From Pseudocitrobacter faecalis (lineage in GTDB: Bacteria > Pseudomonadota > Gammaproteobacteria > Enterobacterales > Enterobacteriaceae): DNA of 64,000 nucleotides. A program made the translations under genes and the position numbers. The notes under the pieces are model-generated. The model was not told the DNA's origin and made no database searches. It saw only the letters and a list, made by a program, of their open reading frames with translations. The stretch covers positions 248,001-312,000 of the forward strand of contig QNRL01000005.1 in assembly GCA_003315335.1 (NCBI GenBank), written 5' to 3'. Shown here one piece after another: positions 49,044-60,128 of the stretch; position 1 is the first letter of the stretch; the number at the start of each line of letters is the position of its first letter.

Positions 49044-49940
49044 GTGTCGCACATTAACTACAACCATCTCTATTACTTCTGGCACGTCTATAAAGAGGGC
49101 TCGGTCGTCGGCGCGGCAGAAGCGCTGTATCTGACACCGCAGACCATCACCGGGCAGATCAAAGCGCTCGAAGAACGTTTACAGGGCAAGCTTTTCAAAC
49201 GCAAAGGGCGCGGTATTGAGCCCAGTGAACTGGGTGAACTGGTGTTTCGCTACGCCGACAAGATGTTCACCCTGAGCCAGGAGATGCTCGATATCATCAA
49301 CTACCGCAAAGAGTCAAACCTGCTGTTCGATGTGGGCGTGGCGGATGCGTTGTCTAAACGGCTGGTGAGTGGGGTGCTGGACGCGGCCGTTGTGGAAGAT
49401 GAACAAATTCACCTGCGTTGTTTTGAATCGACGCACGAGATGCTGCTGGAACAGCTCAGCCAGCACAAGCTGGATATGATTATTTCCGATTGTCCAATCG
49501 ACTCCACCCAGCAGGAAGGGCTGTTTTCGGTGAAGATTGGCGAATGTGGCGTCAGTTTCTGGTGCATGAACCCGCCGCCGGAGAAACCGTTTCCTGCCTG
49601 CCTGGAAGAGCGTCGTTTGTTAATACCAGGCCGCCGCTCAATGCTCGGGCGCAAACTGTTGAACTGGTTCAACACTCAGGGCCTGAAAGTTGAAATTCTC
49701 GGTGAGTTTGACGATGCCGCATTAATGAAAGCGTTTGGCTCAGCGCACAACGCGATTTTCGTGGCACCGACGCTTTACGGGCACGATTTCTTTGCTGATG
49801 AGAGCATTATTGAGATTGGCAGGATGGAAAGCGTGATGGAGGAGTACCATGCCATATTTGCTGAGCGAATGATTCAGCATCCGGCGGTGCAACGTATTTG
49901 TAACCGGGACTATTCCGCGCTGTTTGCGCTTGCACAATAA
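49044..49940 (+). CDS. nhaR: Transcriptional activator NhaR (LysR family)
   Basis: 298-residue LysR-type regulator activating nhaA in response to Na+. The N-terminal helix-turn-helix is [27 protein letters not shown]; the C-terminal part is the effector domain. GTG start at 49044 ([13 protein letters not shown]), 9 bases after AGGGAGG; the ATG at 49014 overlaps the REP and lacks family support. Confidence 0.95.
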   Translation: MSHINYNHLYYFWHVYKEGSVVGAAEALYLTPQTITGQIKALEERLQGKLFKRKGRGIEPSELGELVFRYADKMFTLSQEMLDIINYRKESNLLFDVGVADALSKRLVSGVLDAAVVEDEQIHLRCFESTHEMLLEQLSQHKLDMIISDCPIDSTQQEGLFSVKIGECGVSFWCMNPPPEKPFPACLEERRLLIPGRRSMLGRKLLNWFNTQGLKVEILGEFDDAALMKAFGSAHNAIFVAPTLYGHDFFADESIIEIGRMESVMEEYHAIFAERMIQHPAVQRICNRDYSALFALAQ

Positions 49941-49951
49941 AACATAGACGT

Positions 49952-49979
49952 AAAAAAACCCGCACGAGGCGGGTTTTTT
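49952..49979. terminator. Bidirectional terminator between nhaR and rpsT
   Basis: AAAAAACCCGC / GCGGGTTTTTT with loop ACGAG, U-rich on both strands between convergent genes. Confidence 0.93.
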
Positions 49980-50004
49980 CAACAAAGCGATAACAAGCGG
50001 GCGA

Positions 50005-50289
<285 letters not shown>

Positions 50290-50371
50290 CTATATGGACA
50301 ATTCAAAGGCCGAGGAATATGCCCGTTTAGCCTTCTTTTGTCAATGGATTTGTGCAAATAAGCGCCGTTAA

Positions 50372-50602
50372 TGTATCAACGCTTCATTACGTATTGATGG
50401 CGCAGGATTCTACCAGCTTGTGGTCGATGAATACAGCCTTTCCGGCATAAAATTCGCACGACCGGCACAGATTTTCTTGCCTTTTATCGTGATGCTGATG
50501 AAATCATTGTCTCTTTCCCTGTACAAGGTGCAATCGCCGGTTAACGTCGACTGCTGTACAAGGTATACTTTGGCGATTTTCACTCTTTTGAGCCAGACAT
50601 GA
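50372..50602 (+). pseudogene. yaaY: Degenerate yaaY-like frame upstream of ribF
   Basis: The frame 50372-50602 reads ...ASLRIDGAGFYQLVVDEYSLSGIKFARPAQIFLP..., alignable to E. coli YaaY (SLRSDGAGFYQLAGCEYSFSAIK, from memory). It has lost the initial ATG (only a GTG at 50420 remains) and the 3' part runs in a shifted frame compared with E. coli. Its TGA overlaps the ribF ATG. yaaY is doubtful even in E. coli, so this may be just conserved rpsT/ribF promoter DNA. Nothing else is seen in 50269-50598. Confidence 0.4.
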
Positions 50603-51537
50603 AGCTGATACGCGGCATACATAATCTCAGTCAGGCCCCACACGGGTGTGTGCTGACCATTGGAAATTTCGACGGTGTGCATCGTGGCCACCAGGCGTTG
50701 CTACAGGGTCTGCGTGCCGAAGGGCGTGCGCGTAATCTGCCTGTCGTGGTGATGATTTTCGAACCGCAGCCGCTGGAGCTGTTTGCGGGCGATAAGTCCC
50801 CCGCACGTCTGACGCGTCTGCGTGAAAAGCTGCGCTATCTGGCCGAGAGCGGCGTCGATTATGTCGTCTGTCTGCGTTTTGATCGTCGCTTTGCCGCGCT
50901 GAGCGCACAGGACTTTATCCGCGACCTGCTGGTGAAGCGTTTAGGTGTCCAGTTTTTAGCTGTGGGTGATGATTTCCGCTTTGGCGCTGGTCGTCAGGGT
51001 GATTTCTTGTTATTACAAAAGGCGGGCGCTGAGTTCGGCTTTGATGTCACCAGTACACAAACCTTCTGTGAAGGTGGCGTACGTATCAGCAGCACCGCCG
51101 TGCGCCAGGCGCTGGCGGATGACCAGCTCGAACTGGCTGAAAATTTATTGGGGCATCCTTTTACTATCTCCGGGCGCGTGGTGCACGGCGATGAGTTGGG
51201 GCGGACCATTGGTTTCCCGACGGCAAATTTACCGCTGCGCCGTCAGGTCTCCCCGGTAAAAGGGGTTTATGCGGTAGAAGTGACGGGGCTTGGCGACAAA
51301 TCTTATACAGGTGTCGCCAATATCGGTACCCGCCCAACGGTTGCGGGCGTGCGTCAGCAACTGGAAGTGCATCTGTTGGACGTTGTAATGGACCTCTACG
51401 GTCGCCATATAGACGTTATCCTGCGTAAAAAAATACGCAATGAGCAGCGATTTGCATCGCTGGATGAGCTAAAAGCGCAAATCGCGCGTGACGAATTAAC
51501 GGCCCGCGAATTTTTTGGGCTTTCAAAACCGGCTTAA
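50599..51537 (+). CDS. ribF: Bifunctional riboflavin kinase / FMN adenylyltransferase RibF
   Basis: 312 residues making FMN and FAD from riboflavin. The N-terminal adenylyltransferase has TIGNFDGVHRGHQ; the C-terminal kinase has GRTIGFPTANLPL (Thr/Asn metal site) and GVANIGTRPTV. Start at 50599; ileS follows after 36 bp. Confidence 0.98.
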   Translation: MKLIRGIHNLSQAPHGCVLTIGNFDGVHRGHQALLQGLRAEGRARNLPVVVMIFEPQPLELFAGDKSPARLTRLREKLRYLAESGVDYVVCLRFDRRFAALSAQDFIRDLLVKRLGVQFLAVGDDFRFGAGRQGDFLLLQKAGAEFGFDVTSTQTFCEGGVRISSTAVRQALADDQLELAENLLGHPFTISGRVVHGDELGRTIGFPTANLPLRRQVSPVKGVYAVEVTGLGDKSYTGVANIGTRPTVAGVRQQLEVHLLDVVMDLYGRHIDVILRKKIRNEQRFASLDELKAQIARDELTAREFFGLSKPA

Positions 51538-51573
51538 TGCCTGAATACGTTTAAATACGGAATCGAGAATCTA

Positions 51574-54423
51574 ATGAGTGACTATAAATCTACCCTGAAT
51601 TTGCCGGAAACAGGGTTCCCGATGCGCGGCGATCTCGCCAAGCGCGAACCGGGAATGCTGGCGCGTTGGACCGAAGATGACCTGTACGGCATCATTCGTG
51701 CCGCGAAAAAGGGCAAAAAAACCTTCATTCTGCATGATGGCCCTCCTTATGCGAATGGCAGCATTCATATTGGTCACTCTGTAAACAAGATTCTCAAAGA
51801 CATTATTATTAAGTCCAAAGGTCTGGCGGGTTACGACTCTCCGTACGTACCGGGCTGGGACTGCCATGGCCTGCCAATTGAACTGAAAGTCGAACAAGAG
51901 TTCGGTAAACCGGGCGAGAAGTTCACCGCCGCTGAGTTCCGCGCGAAATGCCGTGAATACGCTGCAGGCCAGGTGGATGGTCAACGTAAAGACTTTATCC
52001 GTTTGGGCGTGCTGGGCGACTGGCAGCATCCGTACCTGACCATGGATTTCAAAACCGAAGCCAACATTATTCGTGCGCTCGGTAAAATCATCCACAACGG
52101 CCACATGCTGAAAGGCGCGAAGCCGGTTCACTGGTGCGTCGACTGTCGTTCCGCGCTGGCTGAAGCGGAAGTGGAATACTATGACAAAACCTCTCCGTCC
52201 ATCGACGTGGCCTTCCACGCGGTTGACGCGGATGCGGTAAAAGCGAAATTCGGTGTTGCCAACGTCAACGGCCCGGTGTCTCTGGTTATCTGGACCACCA
52301 CCCCGTGGACGCTGCCAGCAAACCGCGCCATCTCGCTCTCTAAAGAGTTCGACTATGCGCTGGTGCAGGTTGACGGCCAGGCCGTTATCGTGGCGAAAGA
52401 TCTGCTCGATGGCGTAATGAAACGCATCGGCGCGGCGGATTACACCGTGCTGGGCACCGTAAACGGCGCTGAGCTTGAACTGATGCGCTTCCAGCATCCG
52501 TTCATGGGCTTCGACGTACCGGCGATTCTGGGTGACCACGTTACACTGGACGCGGGGACCGGTGCGGTGCATACCGCCGGTGGTCACGGCCCGGACGACT
52601 ACACTATCAGCCAGAAATATGGTCTGGAAATCGCTAACCCGGTTGGCCCGGATGGCGCCTACCTGGCGGGTACGTACCCAGGTCTGGATGGTGTTAACGT
52701 CTTTAAAGCGAACGATAAAATCGTTGAACTGCTGCAAGAGAAAGGCGCACTGCTGCACGTTGAAAAAATGCAGCACAGCTACCCTTGCTGCTGGCGTCAC
52801 AAAACGCCGATCATCTTCCGTGCGACCCCGCAGTGGTTCATCAGCATGGATCAGAAAGGCCTGCGTATTCAGTCGCTCAAAGAGATCGACCGCATCGAGC
52901 AGGATGGTCTGGCGAAAGAAAATCTGAGCGGTTGGATCCCGGCCTGGGGTAAAGCGCGCATCGAATCGATGGTTGCGAATCGCCCTGACTGGTGTATCTC
53001 CCGTCAGCGTACCTGGGGCGTACCGATGTCGCTGTTCGTGCATAAAGACACGGAAGAGCTGCACCCGCGTACCACTGAACTTATCGAAGAAGTGGCGAAA
53101 TACGTTGAGAAAGACGGTATTCAGGCGTGGTGGGATCTCGACCCGCGTGACATCCTCGGCGATGACGCAGATAACTACGTGAAAGTGCCGGATACCCTGG
53201 ACGTGTGGTTTGACTCCGGGTCAACCAGCTACTCCGTGGTTGACGCGCGTCCGGAATTTGGCGGCCATACGCCGGATATGTATCTGGAAGGTTCTGACCA
53301 GCATCGCGGTTGGTTCATGTCTTCCCTGATGATCTCCACGGCGATGAAAGGCAAAGCGCCTTACCGTCAGGTACTGACCCACGGCTTCACCGTCGATGGT
53401 CAGGGCCGTAAGATGTCTAAATCCATCGGTAACACCGTTTCTCCGCAGGACGTGATGAACAAGCTGGGCGCGGATATCCTGCGTCTGTGGGTGGCATCGA
53501 CTGACTATACCGGCGAAATGGCCGTTTCTGACGAAATCCTGAAACGTGCTGCCGATAGCTATCGTCGTATCCGCAACACCGCGCGCTTCCTGCTGGCGAA
53601 CCTGAATGGTTTCGATCCGGCGAAAGACATGGTGAAACCTGAAGAGATGGTGGTACTGGATCGCTGGGCGGTAGGCTGCGCGAAAGAAGCGCAGGAAGAC
53701 ATCCTGAAAGCGTACGAATCCTACGACTTCCACGAAGTGGTACAGCGTCTGATGCGTTTCTGCTCCGTTGAAATGGGCTCGTTCTATCTCGACATCATCA
53801 AAGACCGCCAGTACACCGCGAAAGCAGACAGCGTGGCGCGTCGTAGCTGCCAGACTGCGCTGTATCACATCGCCGAAGCGCTGGTGCGCTGGATGGCACC
53901 GATCATGTCCTTCACCGCAGATGAAATCTGGGGCTACCTGCCGGGCGATCGCGAGAAATACGTGTTCACCGGTGAATGGTATGAAGGCCTGTTTGGTCTG
54001 GGCGAAACCGAAGCCATGAACGACGGCTTCTGGGACGTGCTGCTGCAGGTGCGTGGCGAAGTGAACAAGGTTATCGAACAGGCGCGTGCGGATAAGAAAG
54101 TCGGCGGTTCTCTGGAAGCGGCAGTGACCCTGTACGCGGAACCTGAACTGGCGGCGAAACTGACTGCGCTTGGCGAAGAACTGCGATTTGTCCTGTTGAC
54201 CTCCGGTGCGAACGTTGCGGAATATAGTGCCGCACCTGCTGATGCTCAGCAGAGCGAATTGCTCAAAGGGCTGAAAGTATCCCTGAGCAAAGCCGAAGGT
54301 GAGAAATGCCCGCGCTGCTGGCATTACACCCAGGACGTCGGCAAGGTGGCGGAACACGCAGATATCTGTGGACGCTGTGTCAGCAACATCGCCGGTGATG
54401 GCGAAAAACGTAAGTTTGCCTGA
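51574..54423 (+). CDS. ileS: Isoleucyl-tRNA synthetase (with 11-residue insertion)
   Basis: Class I synthetase of 949 residues, 11 longer than the E. coli enzyme. HIGH motif in [14 protein letters not shown]1 editing domain about 200-420, KMSKS motif in [11 protein letters not shown], tRNA-binding domain, and C-terminal zinc site (CPRCWHY...CGRC). Editing residues His333 and Asp342 (E. coli numbering holds up to here) are present, but the conserved HTAPGHG reads HTAGGHG (Gly336). The extra residues lie between Ile438 and Trp454 ([15 protein letters not shown] in place of KGVQ). Otherwise intact and co-linear; lspA overlaps its stop. Confidence 0.97.
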   Translation: MSDYKSTLNLPETGFPMRGDLAKREPGMLARWTEDDLYGIIRAAKKGKKTFILHDGPPYANGSIHIGHSVNKILKDIIIKSKGLAGYDSPYVPGWDCHGLPIELKVEQEFGKPGEKFTAAEFRAKCREYAAGQVDGQRKDFIRLGVLGDWQHPYLTMDFKTEANIIRALGKIIHNGHMLKGAKPVHWCVDCRSALAEAEVEYYDKTSPSIDVAFHAVDADAVKAKFGVANVNGPVSLVIWTTTPWTLPANRAISLSKEFDYALVQVDGQAVIVAKDLLDGVMKRIGAADYTVLGTVNGAELELMRFQHPFMGFDVPAILGDHVTLDAGTGAVHTAGGHGPDDYTISQKYGLEIANPVGPDGAYLAGTYPGLDGVNVFKANDKIVELLQEKGALLHVEKMQHSYPCCWRHKTPIIFRATPQWFISMDQKGLRIQSLKEIDRIEQDGLAKENLSGWIPAWGKARIESMVANRPDWCISRQRTWGVPMSLFVHKDTEELHPRTTELIEEVAKYVEKDGIQAWWDLDPRDILGDDADNYVKVPDTLDVWFDSGSTSYSVVDARPEFGGHTPDMYLEGSDQHRGWFMSSLMISTAMKGKAPYRQVLTHGFTVDGQGRKMSKSIGNTVSPQDVMNKLGADILRLWVASTDYTGEMAVSDEILKRAADSYRRIRNTARFLLANLNGFDPAKDMVKPEEMVVLDRWAVGCAKEAQEDILKAYESYDFHEVVQRLMRFCSVEMGSFYLDIIKDRQYTAKADSVARRSCQTALYHIAEALVRWMAPIMSFTADEIWGYLPGDREKYVFTGEWYEGLFGLGETEAMNDGFWDVLLQVRGEVNKVIEQARADKKVGGSLEAAVTLYAEPELAAKLTALGEELRFVLLTSGANVAEYSAAPADAQQSELLKGLKVSLSKAEGEKCPRCWHYTQDVGKVAEHADICGRCVSNIAGDGEKRKFA

Positions 54424-54920
54424 TGAGTAAATCGATGTGTTCAACAGGGCTACGCTGGCTGTGGCTGGTGGTAGTCGTGCTGATTATCGATCTGGGCAGC
54501 AAATTCCTGATCCTCCAGAACTTTGCTCTGGGGGATACGGTACCGCTGTTCCCGTCGCTTAATCTGCATTATGCGCGTAACTATGGCGCGGCATTTAGCT
54601 TCCTCGCTGACAGCGGTGGCTGGCAGCGTTGGTTCTTTGCTGGTATCGCTATCGGTATCTGCGTGGCGCTGACGGTGCTGATGTACCGCTCAAAGGCGAC
54701 CCAGAAGCTCAATAACATCGCCTATGCGCTGATTATTGGCGGCGCGCTGGGTAACCTGTTTGACCGCCTGTGGCACGGCTTCGTGGTCGATATGATCGAC
54801 TTCTACGTCGGCGACTGGCACTTTGCCACCTTCAACCTGGCCGATAGCGCAATCTGCGTCGGTGCGGCGTTGATCGTGCTGGAAGGTTTCTTACCTTCCA
54901 AAGAGAAAAAAGCCGCATAA
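54423..54920 (+). CDS. lspA: Lipoprotein signal peptidase (signal peptidase II)
   Basis: 165-residue inner-membrane aspartyl protease with four helices, cleaving prolipoprotein signal peptides. Catalytic Asp residues are in [22 protein letters not shown] and [14 protein letters not shown] at 54423 overlaps the ileS TGA by one base: tight coupling. Confidence 0.98.
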   Translation: MSKSMCSTGLRWLWLVVVVLIIDLGSKFLILQNFALGDTVPLFPSLNLHYARNYGAAFSFLADSGGWQRWFFAGIAIGICVALTVLMYRSKATQKLNNIAYALIIGGALGNLFDRLWHGFVVDMIDFYVGDWHFATFNLADSAICVGAALIVLEGFLPSKEKKAA

Positions 54921-54925
54921 AAAAA

Positions 54926-55005
54926 TGCCGGATGGCGCTGGCGCTTATCCGGCCTACAATATATTGCGAACCTTGTAGGCCCGGTAAGCGTAGCGCTACC
55001 GGGCA
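54926..55005. repeat. BIME with two REP units between lspA and fkpB
   Basis: TGCCGGATGGCGCTGG...ATCCGGCCTAC (54926-54957) and GTAGGCCCGGTAAGCG...CTACCGGGC (54975-55004) in opposite orientation. Confidence 0.88.
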
Positions 55006-55038
55006 GACAGGCGGCGCCATTTTAAAGAGCAAACCTGC

Positions 55039-55488
55039 ATGTCTGAATCTGTACAGAGCAACAGCGCCGTTCTGGTGCATTTCTCACTGAAACTCGATGA
55101 CGGTTCTACCGCCGAATCGACCCGCAACAACGGCAAACCGGCGCTGTTCCGCCTGGGCGATGGCTCGCTCTCTGAAGGGCTGGAACAACATCTGCTGGGC
55201 CTGAAAGCGGGTGACAAAAAAGAATTTTCTCTGGAGCCGGATGCCGCGTTTGGCGTCTCGTCGCCAGACCTGATTCAGTACTTCTCCCGCCGTGAGTTTA
55301 TGGATGCGGGCGAACCTGAAATCGGTGCAATCATGCTCTTTACCGCTATGGATGGCAGCGAGATGCCAGGCGTGATCCGTGAAATCAACGGCGACTCTAT
55401 CACCGTTGATTTCAACCATCCGCTGGCCGACCATACCGTTCATTTTGATATTGAAGTACTGGAGATCGATCCGGTACTGGAGGCCTGA
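55039..55488 (+). CDS. fkpB: FKBP-type peptidyl-prolyl isomerase FkpB
   Basis: 149-residue SlpA/FkpB protein: an FKBP domain ([24 protein letters not shown]) with an inserted-flap chaperone region. Prolyl isomerase and chaperone activity in the cytosol. Start at 55039. ispH begins 1 base after its stop. Confidence 0.95.
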   Translation: MSESVQSNSAVLVHFSLKLDDGSTAESTRNNGKPALFRLGDGSLSEGLEQHLLGLKAGDKKEFSLEPDAAFGVSSPDLIQYFSRREFMDAGEPEIGAIMLFTAMDGSEMPGVIREINGDSITVDFNHPLADHTVHFDIEVLEIDPVLEA

Positions 55489-55489
55489 A

Positions 55490-56440
55490 ATGCAGATCCT
55501 GTTGGCTAATCCGCGCGGTTTTTGCGCGGGTGTAGACCGCGCTATCAGCATTGTTGAAAACGCGCTGGCGATTTATGGTGCGCCAATCTACGTGCGTCAT
55601 GAAGTGGTACACAACCGTTATGTGGTCGACAGCCTGCGCGAGCGCGGGGCGATTTTCATCGAACAGATCAGCGAAGTACCCGACGGCGCGATTCTGATTT
55701 TCTCCGCTCACGGCGTTTCTCAGGCTGTGCGCAACGAAGCGAAAAGTCGCGATCTGACCGTTTTCGACGCGACCTGCCCGCTGGTGACTAAAGTGCATAT
55801 GGAAGTGGCTCGCGCCAGCCGTCGTGGTGAAGAGTCGATTCTGATTGGCCACGCCGGCCATCCGGAAGTCGAAGGCACGATGGGCCAGTACAGCAACCCG
55901 GAAGGGGGAATGTACCTGGTCGAATCGCCGGAAGATGTCTGGACACTGGAGGTTAAAAACGACGCCAAACTGTCGTTTATGACTCAGACGACGCTCTCTG
56001 TTGACGATACCTCTGACGTTATCGACGCGCTGCGTAAACGCTTCCCGAAAATCGTTGGCCCGCGCAAAGATGATATCTGCTACGCTACCACTAACCGTCA
56101 GGAAGCCGTACGCTCGCTGGCGGAACAGGCTGACGTGGTGCTGGTCGTGGGGTCGAAAAACTCCTCCAACTCCAACCGCCTGGCGGAACTGGCGCAGCGG
56201 ATGGGCAAAGCAGCCTACCTTATTGATGATGCGACGGATATTCAGGAAGAGTGGGTAAAAGGCGCCGCCTGTGTCGGCGTGACCGCCGGCGCGTCTGCGC
56301 CGGATATCCTGGTGCAGAATGTGATTGCGCGCCTGCAAACCCTCGGCGGCGGTGAAGCCATCCCGCTGGAAGGGCGCGAAGAGAACATTGTTTTCGAAGT
56401 GCCGCGGGAACTGCGTGTGGATGTTCGTGAAGTCGAGTAA
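55490..56440 (+). CDS. ispH: 4-hydroxy-3-methylbut-2-enyl diphosphate reductase
   Basis: Last enzyme of the MEP isoprenoid pathway, 316 residues. Fe-S ligands Cys12 (NPRGFCAGV), Cys96 ([11 protein letters not shown]) and Cys197 ([11 protein letters not shown]) are all present, as is the catalytic Glu in the PEVEGTMGQ region. The start at 55490 has TGGAGG 7 bases upstream; an upstream extension would run through fkpB. Confidence 0.98.
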   Translation: MQILLANPRGFCAGVDRAISIVENALAIYGAPIYVRHEVVHNRYVVDSLRERGAIFIEQISEVPDGAILIFSAHGVSQAVRNEAKSRDLTVFDATCPLVTKVHMEVARASRRGEESILIGHAGHPEVEGTMGQYSNPEGGMYLVESPEDVWTLEVKNDAKLSFMTQTTLSVDDTSDVIDALRKRFPKIVGPRKDDICYATTNRQEAVRSLAEQADVVLVVGSKNSSNSNRLAELAQRMGKAAYLIDDATDIQEEWVKGAACVGVTAGASAPDILVQNVIARLQTLGGGEAIPLEGREENIVFEVPRELRVDVREVE

Positions 56441-56466
56441 GTTATTCCCATCATAAACATGACAAG

Positions 56467-56496
56467 ATGCCAGACTTAATGTCTGGCATTTTTTTA
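56467..56496 (+). terminator. Terminator between ispH and rihC
   Basis: ATGCCAGAC / GTCTGGCAT with loop TTAAT, then seven T. It ends 11 bp before rihC, whose ribosome-binding GGAGG follows at once, so rihC is either attenuated or relies on read-through. Confidence 0.88.
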
Positions 56497-56506
56497 TGGA
56501 GGAAAT

Positions 56507-57421
56507 ATGCGCCTGCCGATTATTCTCGATACCGACCCCGGCATCGACGATGCCGCCGCCATTGCGGCTGCGTTGTTTGCCCCGGAACTGGATCTCCAGC
56601 TAATGACGACTGTGGCGGGCAACGTTTCCGTCGAAAAAACCACGCGTAACGCTCTCCAGTTGCTGCATTTCTGGGAGGCGAACGTTCCGCTGGCTCAGGG
56701 GGCGGCAACGCCGCTGGTGCGCCCGCTACGCGATGCGGCCTATGTGCACGGGCAGTCCGGTATGGAAGGTTACGACTTTACCGAACATCAGCGTCAACCG
56801 CTGGAGAAACCCGCTTTTATCGCCATTCGTGATGCGCTGATGCACTCACCGGAACCTGTCACACTGGTTGCCATCGGCCCACTCACCAATATCGCGCTGC
56901 TGCTTTCTCAATTCCCGGAGTGCAAATTCAATATCCGTCGCCTGGTGATTATGGGCGGCTCGGCGGGGCGCGGTAACTTCACGCCAAACGCCGAATTTAA
57001 TATCGCCATCGACCCGGAAGCCGCTGCGCAAGTTTTCCAGAGTGGGCTGGAAATTGTGATGTGCGGTCTGGATGTGACTAACCAGGCGGTGCTAACGCCG
57101 GAATATCTGGCAACCCTTCCGGCACTCAACAAAACCGGAAAAATGCTGCATTCGCTCTTCAGTCACTACCGCAGCGGCAGTATGCAAAGCGGCCTGCGCA
57201 TGCACGATCTCTGTGCTATCGCCTGGCTGGTACGGCCGGAACTGTTCACTCTGAAACCCTGTTTTGTCGCCGTCGAGACCCAGGGAACCTACACCGCCGG
57301 AACCACTGTGGTGGATATTGAGGGACGACTTGGGCAACCTGCGAATGTGCAGGTTGCGCTGGGGCTGGATGTGGAAGGGTTCCGTGAGTGGGTAGCGGAG
57401 GTGGTGCGGCTGGCGCCTTAA
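56507..57421 (+). CDS. rihC: Ribonucleoside hydrolase RihC
   Basis: 304-residue nucleoside hydrolase (inosine-uridine preferring family) splitting purine and pyrimidine ribonucleosides to base and ribose. The Ca-binding signature is [28 protein letters not shown] and the active-site His region [11 protein letters not shown] are intact. Start at 56507 with GGAGGAA upstream. Confidence 0.97.
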   Translation: MRLPIILDTDPGIDDAAAIAAALFAPELDLQLMTTVAGNVSVEKTTRNALQLLHFWEANVPLAQGAATPLVRPLRDAAYVHGQSGMEGYDFTEHQRQPLEKPAFIAIRDALMHSPEPVTLVAIGPLTNIALLLSQFPECKFNIRRLVIMGGSAGRGNFTPNAEFNIAIDPEAAAQVFQSGLEIVMCGLDVTNQAVLTPEYLATLPALNKTGKMLHSLFSHYRSGSMQSGLRMHDLCAIAWLVRPELFTLKPCFVAVETQGTYTAGTTVVDIEGRLGQPANVQVALGLDVEGFREWVAEVVRLAP

Positions 57422-57531
57422 TCGTCTTCTTATGCTATGAATAATTCTGTTGGGAAACGAAGATAATTTAGACACTTTCCATTTGAACGGTGGAAAAGTG
57501 TTAGGTTTACGCTTTAACCTTTCAGCTTTAC

Positions 57532-57568
57532 CCATGATTCGTCCTTCCCGATGAATCATGGCTTTTAC
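57532..57568 (+). terminator. Probable rihC terminator hairpin
   Basis: CCATGATTC (57532-57540) pairs with GAATCATGG (57553-57561) around a 12-base loop, followed by CTTTTAC. An earlier imperfect stem ACACTTTCCA / TGGAAAAGTGT lies near 57471-57502. The rest of 57422-57685 is AT-rich upstream sequence of dapB. Confidence 0.5.
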
Positions 57569-57670
57569 TGATATTCCCCTCTGTTTATCATTTAATTCTA
57601 ATTATGGGCGTTTTCGGCTGGCGGCCTCCGGGCGGGCTGGTTACTCTGAGAACGGTTTACGCAAAATTAA

Positions 57671-58507
<837 letters not shown>

Positions 58508-58560
58508 TATTTATTACCCATCGTGATGTGGTATTGCAGTCAGTAAGTTATTGATTGCAT

Positions 58561-58590
58561 AGGGCGATATTTTATCGCCCTTTATTTTAT
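58561..58590 (+). terminator. Terminator of dapB
   Basis: AGGGCGATA / TATCGCCCT with a TTT loop, followed by TTATTTTAT. Confidence 0.85.
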
Positions 58591-58725
58591 CTATTTCATG
58601 TGAATTAAGCGGTGAATGGCTAAAAATACTCAATTATCTCTGCGATAATGGTTATTTAAATGTAAATTTTGACCATCTGGTCTACTTTTTCCCTGCCCTG
58701 ACCTGTTTTTAACATTCTTTCAGCC

Positions 58726-58741
58726 CCGCAAGCGTTTTCTG
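58726..58741. promoter_or_regulatory. PurR-type box upstream of carA P1
   Basis: CCGCAAGCGTTTTCTG matches the PurR consensus ACGCAAACGTTTTCGT in 12 of 16 positions, about 135 bp upstream of the P1 start. PurR is known to act on the E. coli carAB P1 promoter. Confidence 0.6.
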
Positions 58742-58826
58742 ATGTGAGATAGATGATCTTTTTGCCTGTTAAAAGCGCCAGTTAAAGCCAGTGGCGCAAA
58801 ATAATAATAAAAAATGCCCTTTAAGG

Positions 58827-58855
58827 TAGACTTTTGTCTGGGCTCTCTCTAGAAT
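58827..58855 (+). promoter_or_regulatory. carAB promoter P1 (pyrimidine-controlled)
   Basis: TAGACT (58827-58832), 17 bp, TAGAAT (58850-58855). Position relative to the ARG boxes matches E. coli P1. Confidence 0.7.
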
Positions 58856-58912
58856 GCCGCCGTTTGCCAGAAATTCAAAGGTAAGCAGATTTGCATTGAT
58901 TTATGTCACTGT

Positions 58913-58951
58913 TGTGAATTAATATGCAAATAAAGTGAGTGAATATTCTCT
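58913..58951. promoter_or_regulatory. Two ARG boxes at carAB promoter P2
   Basis: Two 18-bp ArgR sites, TGTGAATTAATATGCAAA (58913-58930) and AGTGAGTGAATATTCTCT (58934-58951), are 3 bp apart, the standard ArgR hexamer spacing. They sit just before the carA ribosome-binding site, giving arginine repression. Confidence 0.88.
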
Positions 58952-58961
58952 GGAGGGTGTT

Positions 58962-60110
58962 TTGATTAAGTCAGCGCTATTGGTTCTGGAAGACGGAACC
59001 CAGTTTCACGGTCGGGCCATAGGGGCAACAGGTTCGGCGGTTGGGGAAGTCGTTTTCAATACTTCAATGACCGGTTATCAAGAAATCCTCACTGATCCTT
59101 CCTATTCCCGCCAAATCGTTACTCTTACTTATCCTCATATCGGCAATGTCGGCACCAATGCTGCTGACGAAGAGTCTTCTCAGGTTCATGCGCAGGGTCT
59201 GGTTATCCGCGACCTGCCGCTGATTGCCAGCAACTACCGCAATACTGAAGACCTCTCTTCCTACCTGAAACACCATAACATTGTGGCGATTGCCGATATC
59301 GATACCCGTAAGCTGACGCGTCTGCTGCGCGAGAAGGGTGCGCAGAACGGTTGCATCATCGCTGGGGATAACCTCGATGCGGCGCTGGCGCTGGAAAAAG
59401 CGCGTGCGTTCCCGGGCCTGAACGGAATGGACCTGGCGAAAGAAGTTACCACCCGCGAATCCTACAGCTGGACGCAAGGGAGCTGGACGCTGGCAGAAGA
59501 ATTGCCGGAAGCGAAAAAAGAAGAAGAGCTGCCATTCCACGTCGTTGCCTACGATTTTGGCGCGAAACGCAATATTCTGCGCATGCTGGTTGACCGTGGC
59601 TGCCGCCTGACCATCGTACCGGCGCAAACTTCTGCGGAAGAGGTGCTGAAGATGAACCCGGACGGCGTGTTCCTTTCTAACGGCCCGGGCGACCCGGCTC
59701 CGTGCGATTACGCGATTACCGCGATTCAGAAATTCCTCGAAACCGACATTCCGGTATTCGGCATCTGCCTCGGCCATCAGTTACTGGCGCTGGCGAGCGG
59801 TGCGAAGACCATCAAGATGAAGTTCGGCCACCACGGCGGCAACCATCCGGTGAAAGATATCGATAAGAATGTGGTGATGATCACCGCGCAGAACCACGGT
59901 TTTGCGGTGGATGAAGCGACGCTGCCTGAAAATCTGCGCGTGACGCATAAATCCCTGTTCGACGGCACCCTACAGGGGATTCATCGTACCGATAAGCCCG
60001 CGTTCAGTTTCCAGGGACACCCGGAAGCGAGCCCAGGCCCGCACGATGCTGCACCGCTGTTCGACCACTTTATCGAGCTTATCGAGCAATACCGTCAGTC
60101 CGCGAAATAA
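58962..60110 (+). CDS. carA: Carbamoyl-phosphate synthetase, small (glutaminase) subunit
   Basis: 382-residue class I glutamine amidotransferase subunit feeding ammonia to CarB. The nucleophile Cys is in [13 protein letters not shown]; the His/Glu of the triad are in [17 protein letters not shown] start at 58962 (as in E. coli), 6 bases after GGAGGG. The frame is open to a GTG at 58935 but that lies in an ARG box. carB starts 18 bp after it. Confidence 0.98.
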   Translation: MIKSALLVLEDGTQFHGRAIGATGSAVGEVVFNTSMTGYQEILTDPSYSRQIVTLTYPHIGNVGTNAADEESSQVHAQGLVIRDLPLIASNYRNTEDLSSYLKHHNIVAIADIDTRKLTRLLREKGAQNGCIIAGDNLDAALALEKARAFPGLNGMDLAKEVTTRESYSWTQGSWTLAEELPEAKKEEELPFHVVAYDFGAKRNILRMLVDRGCRLTIVPAQTSAEEVLKMNPDGVFLSNGPGDPAPCDYAITAIQKFLETDIPVFGICLGHQLLALASGAKTIKMKFGHHGGNHPVKDIDKNVVMITAQNHGFAVDEATLPENLRVTHKSLFDGTLQGIHRTDKPAFSFQGHPEASPGPHDAAPLFDHFIELIEQYRQSAK

Positions 60111-60128
60111 TCAGGAGTTATAAGAGCC

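Noticed and set aside
51571-54444. Long open frames antisense to ileS (497 and 407 codons)
   Set aside because: Codon-bias shadows of a highly expressed gene; no plausible start signals or domains.
58935-58961. GTG-initiated extension of carA
   Set aside because: It would place the start inside an ARG box and skip the good GGAGGG ribosome-binding site used by the TTG at 58962.
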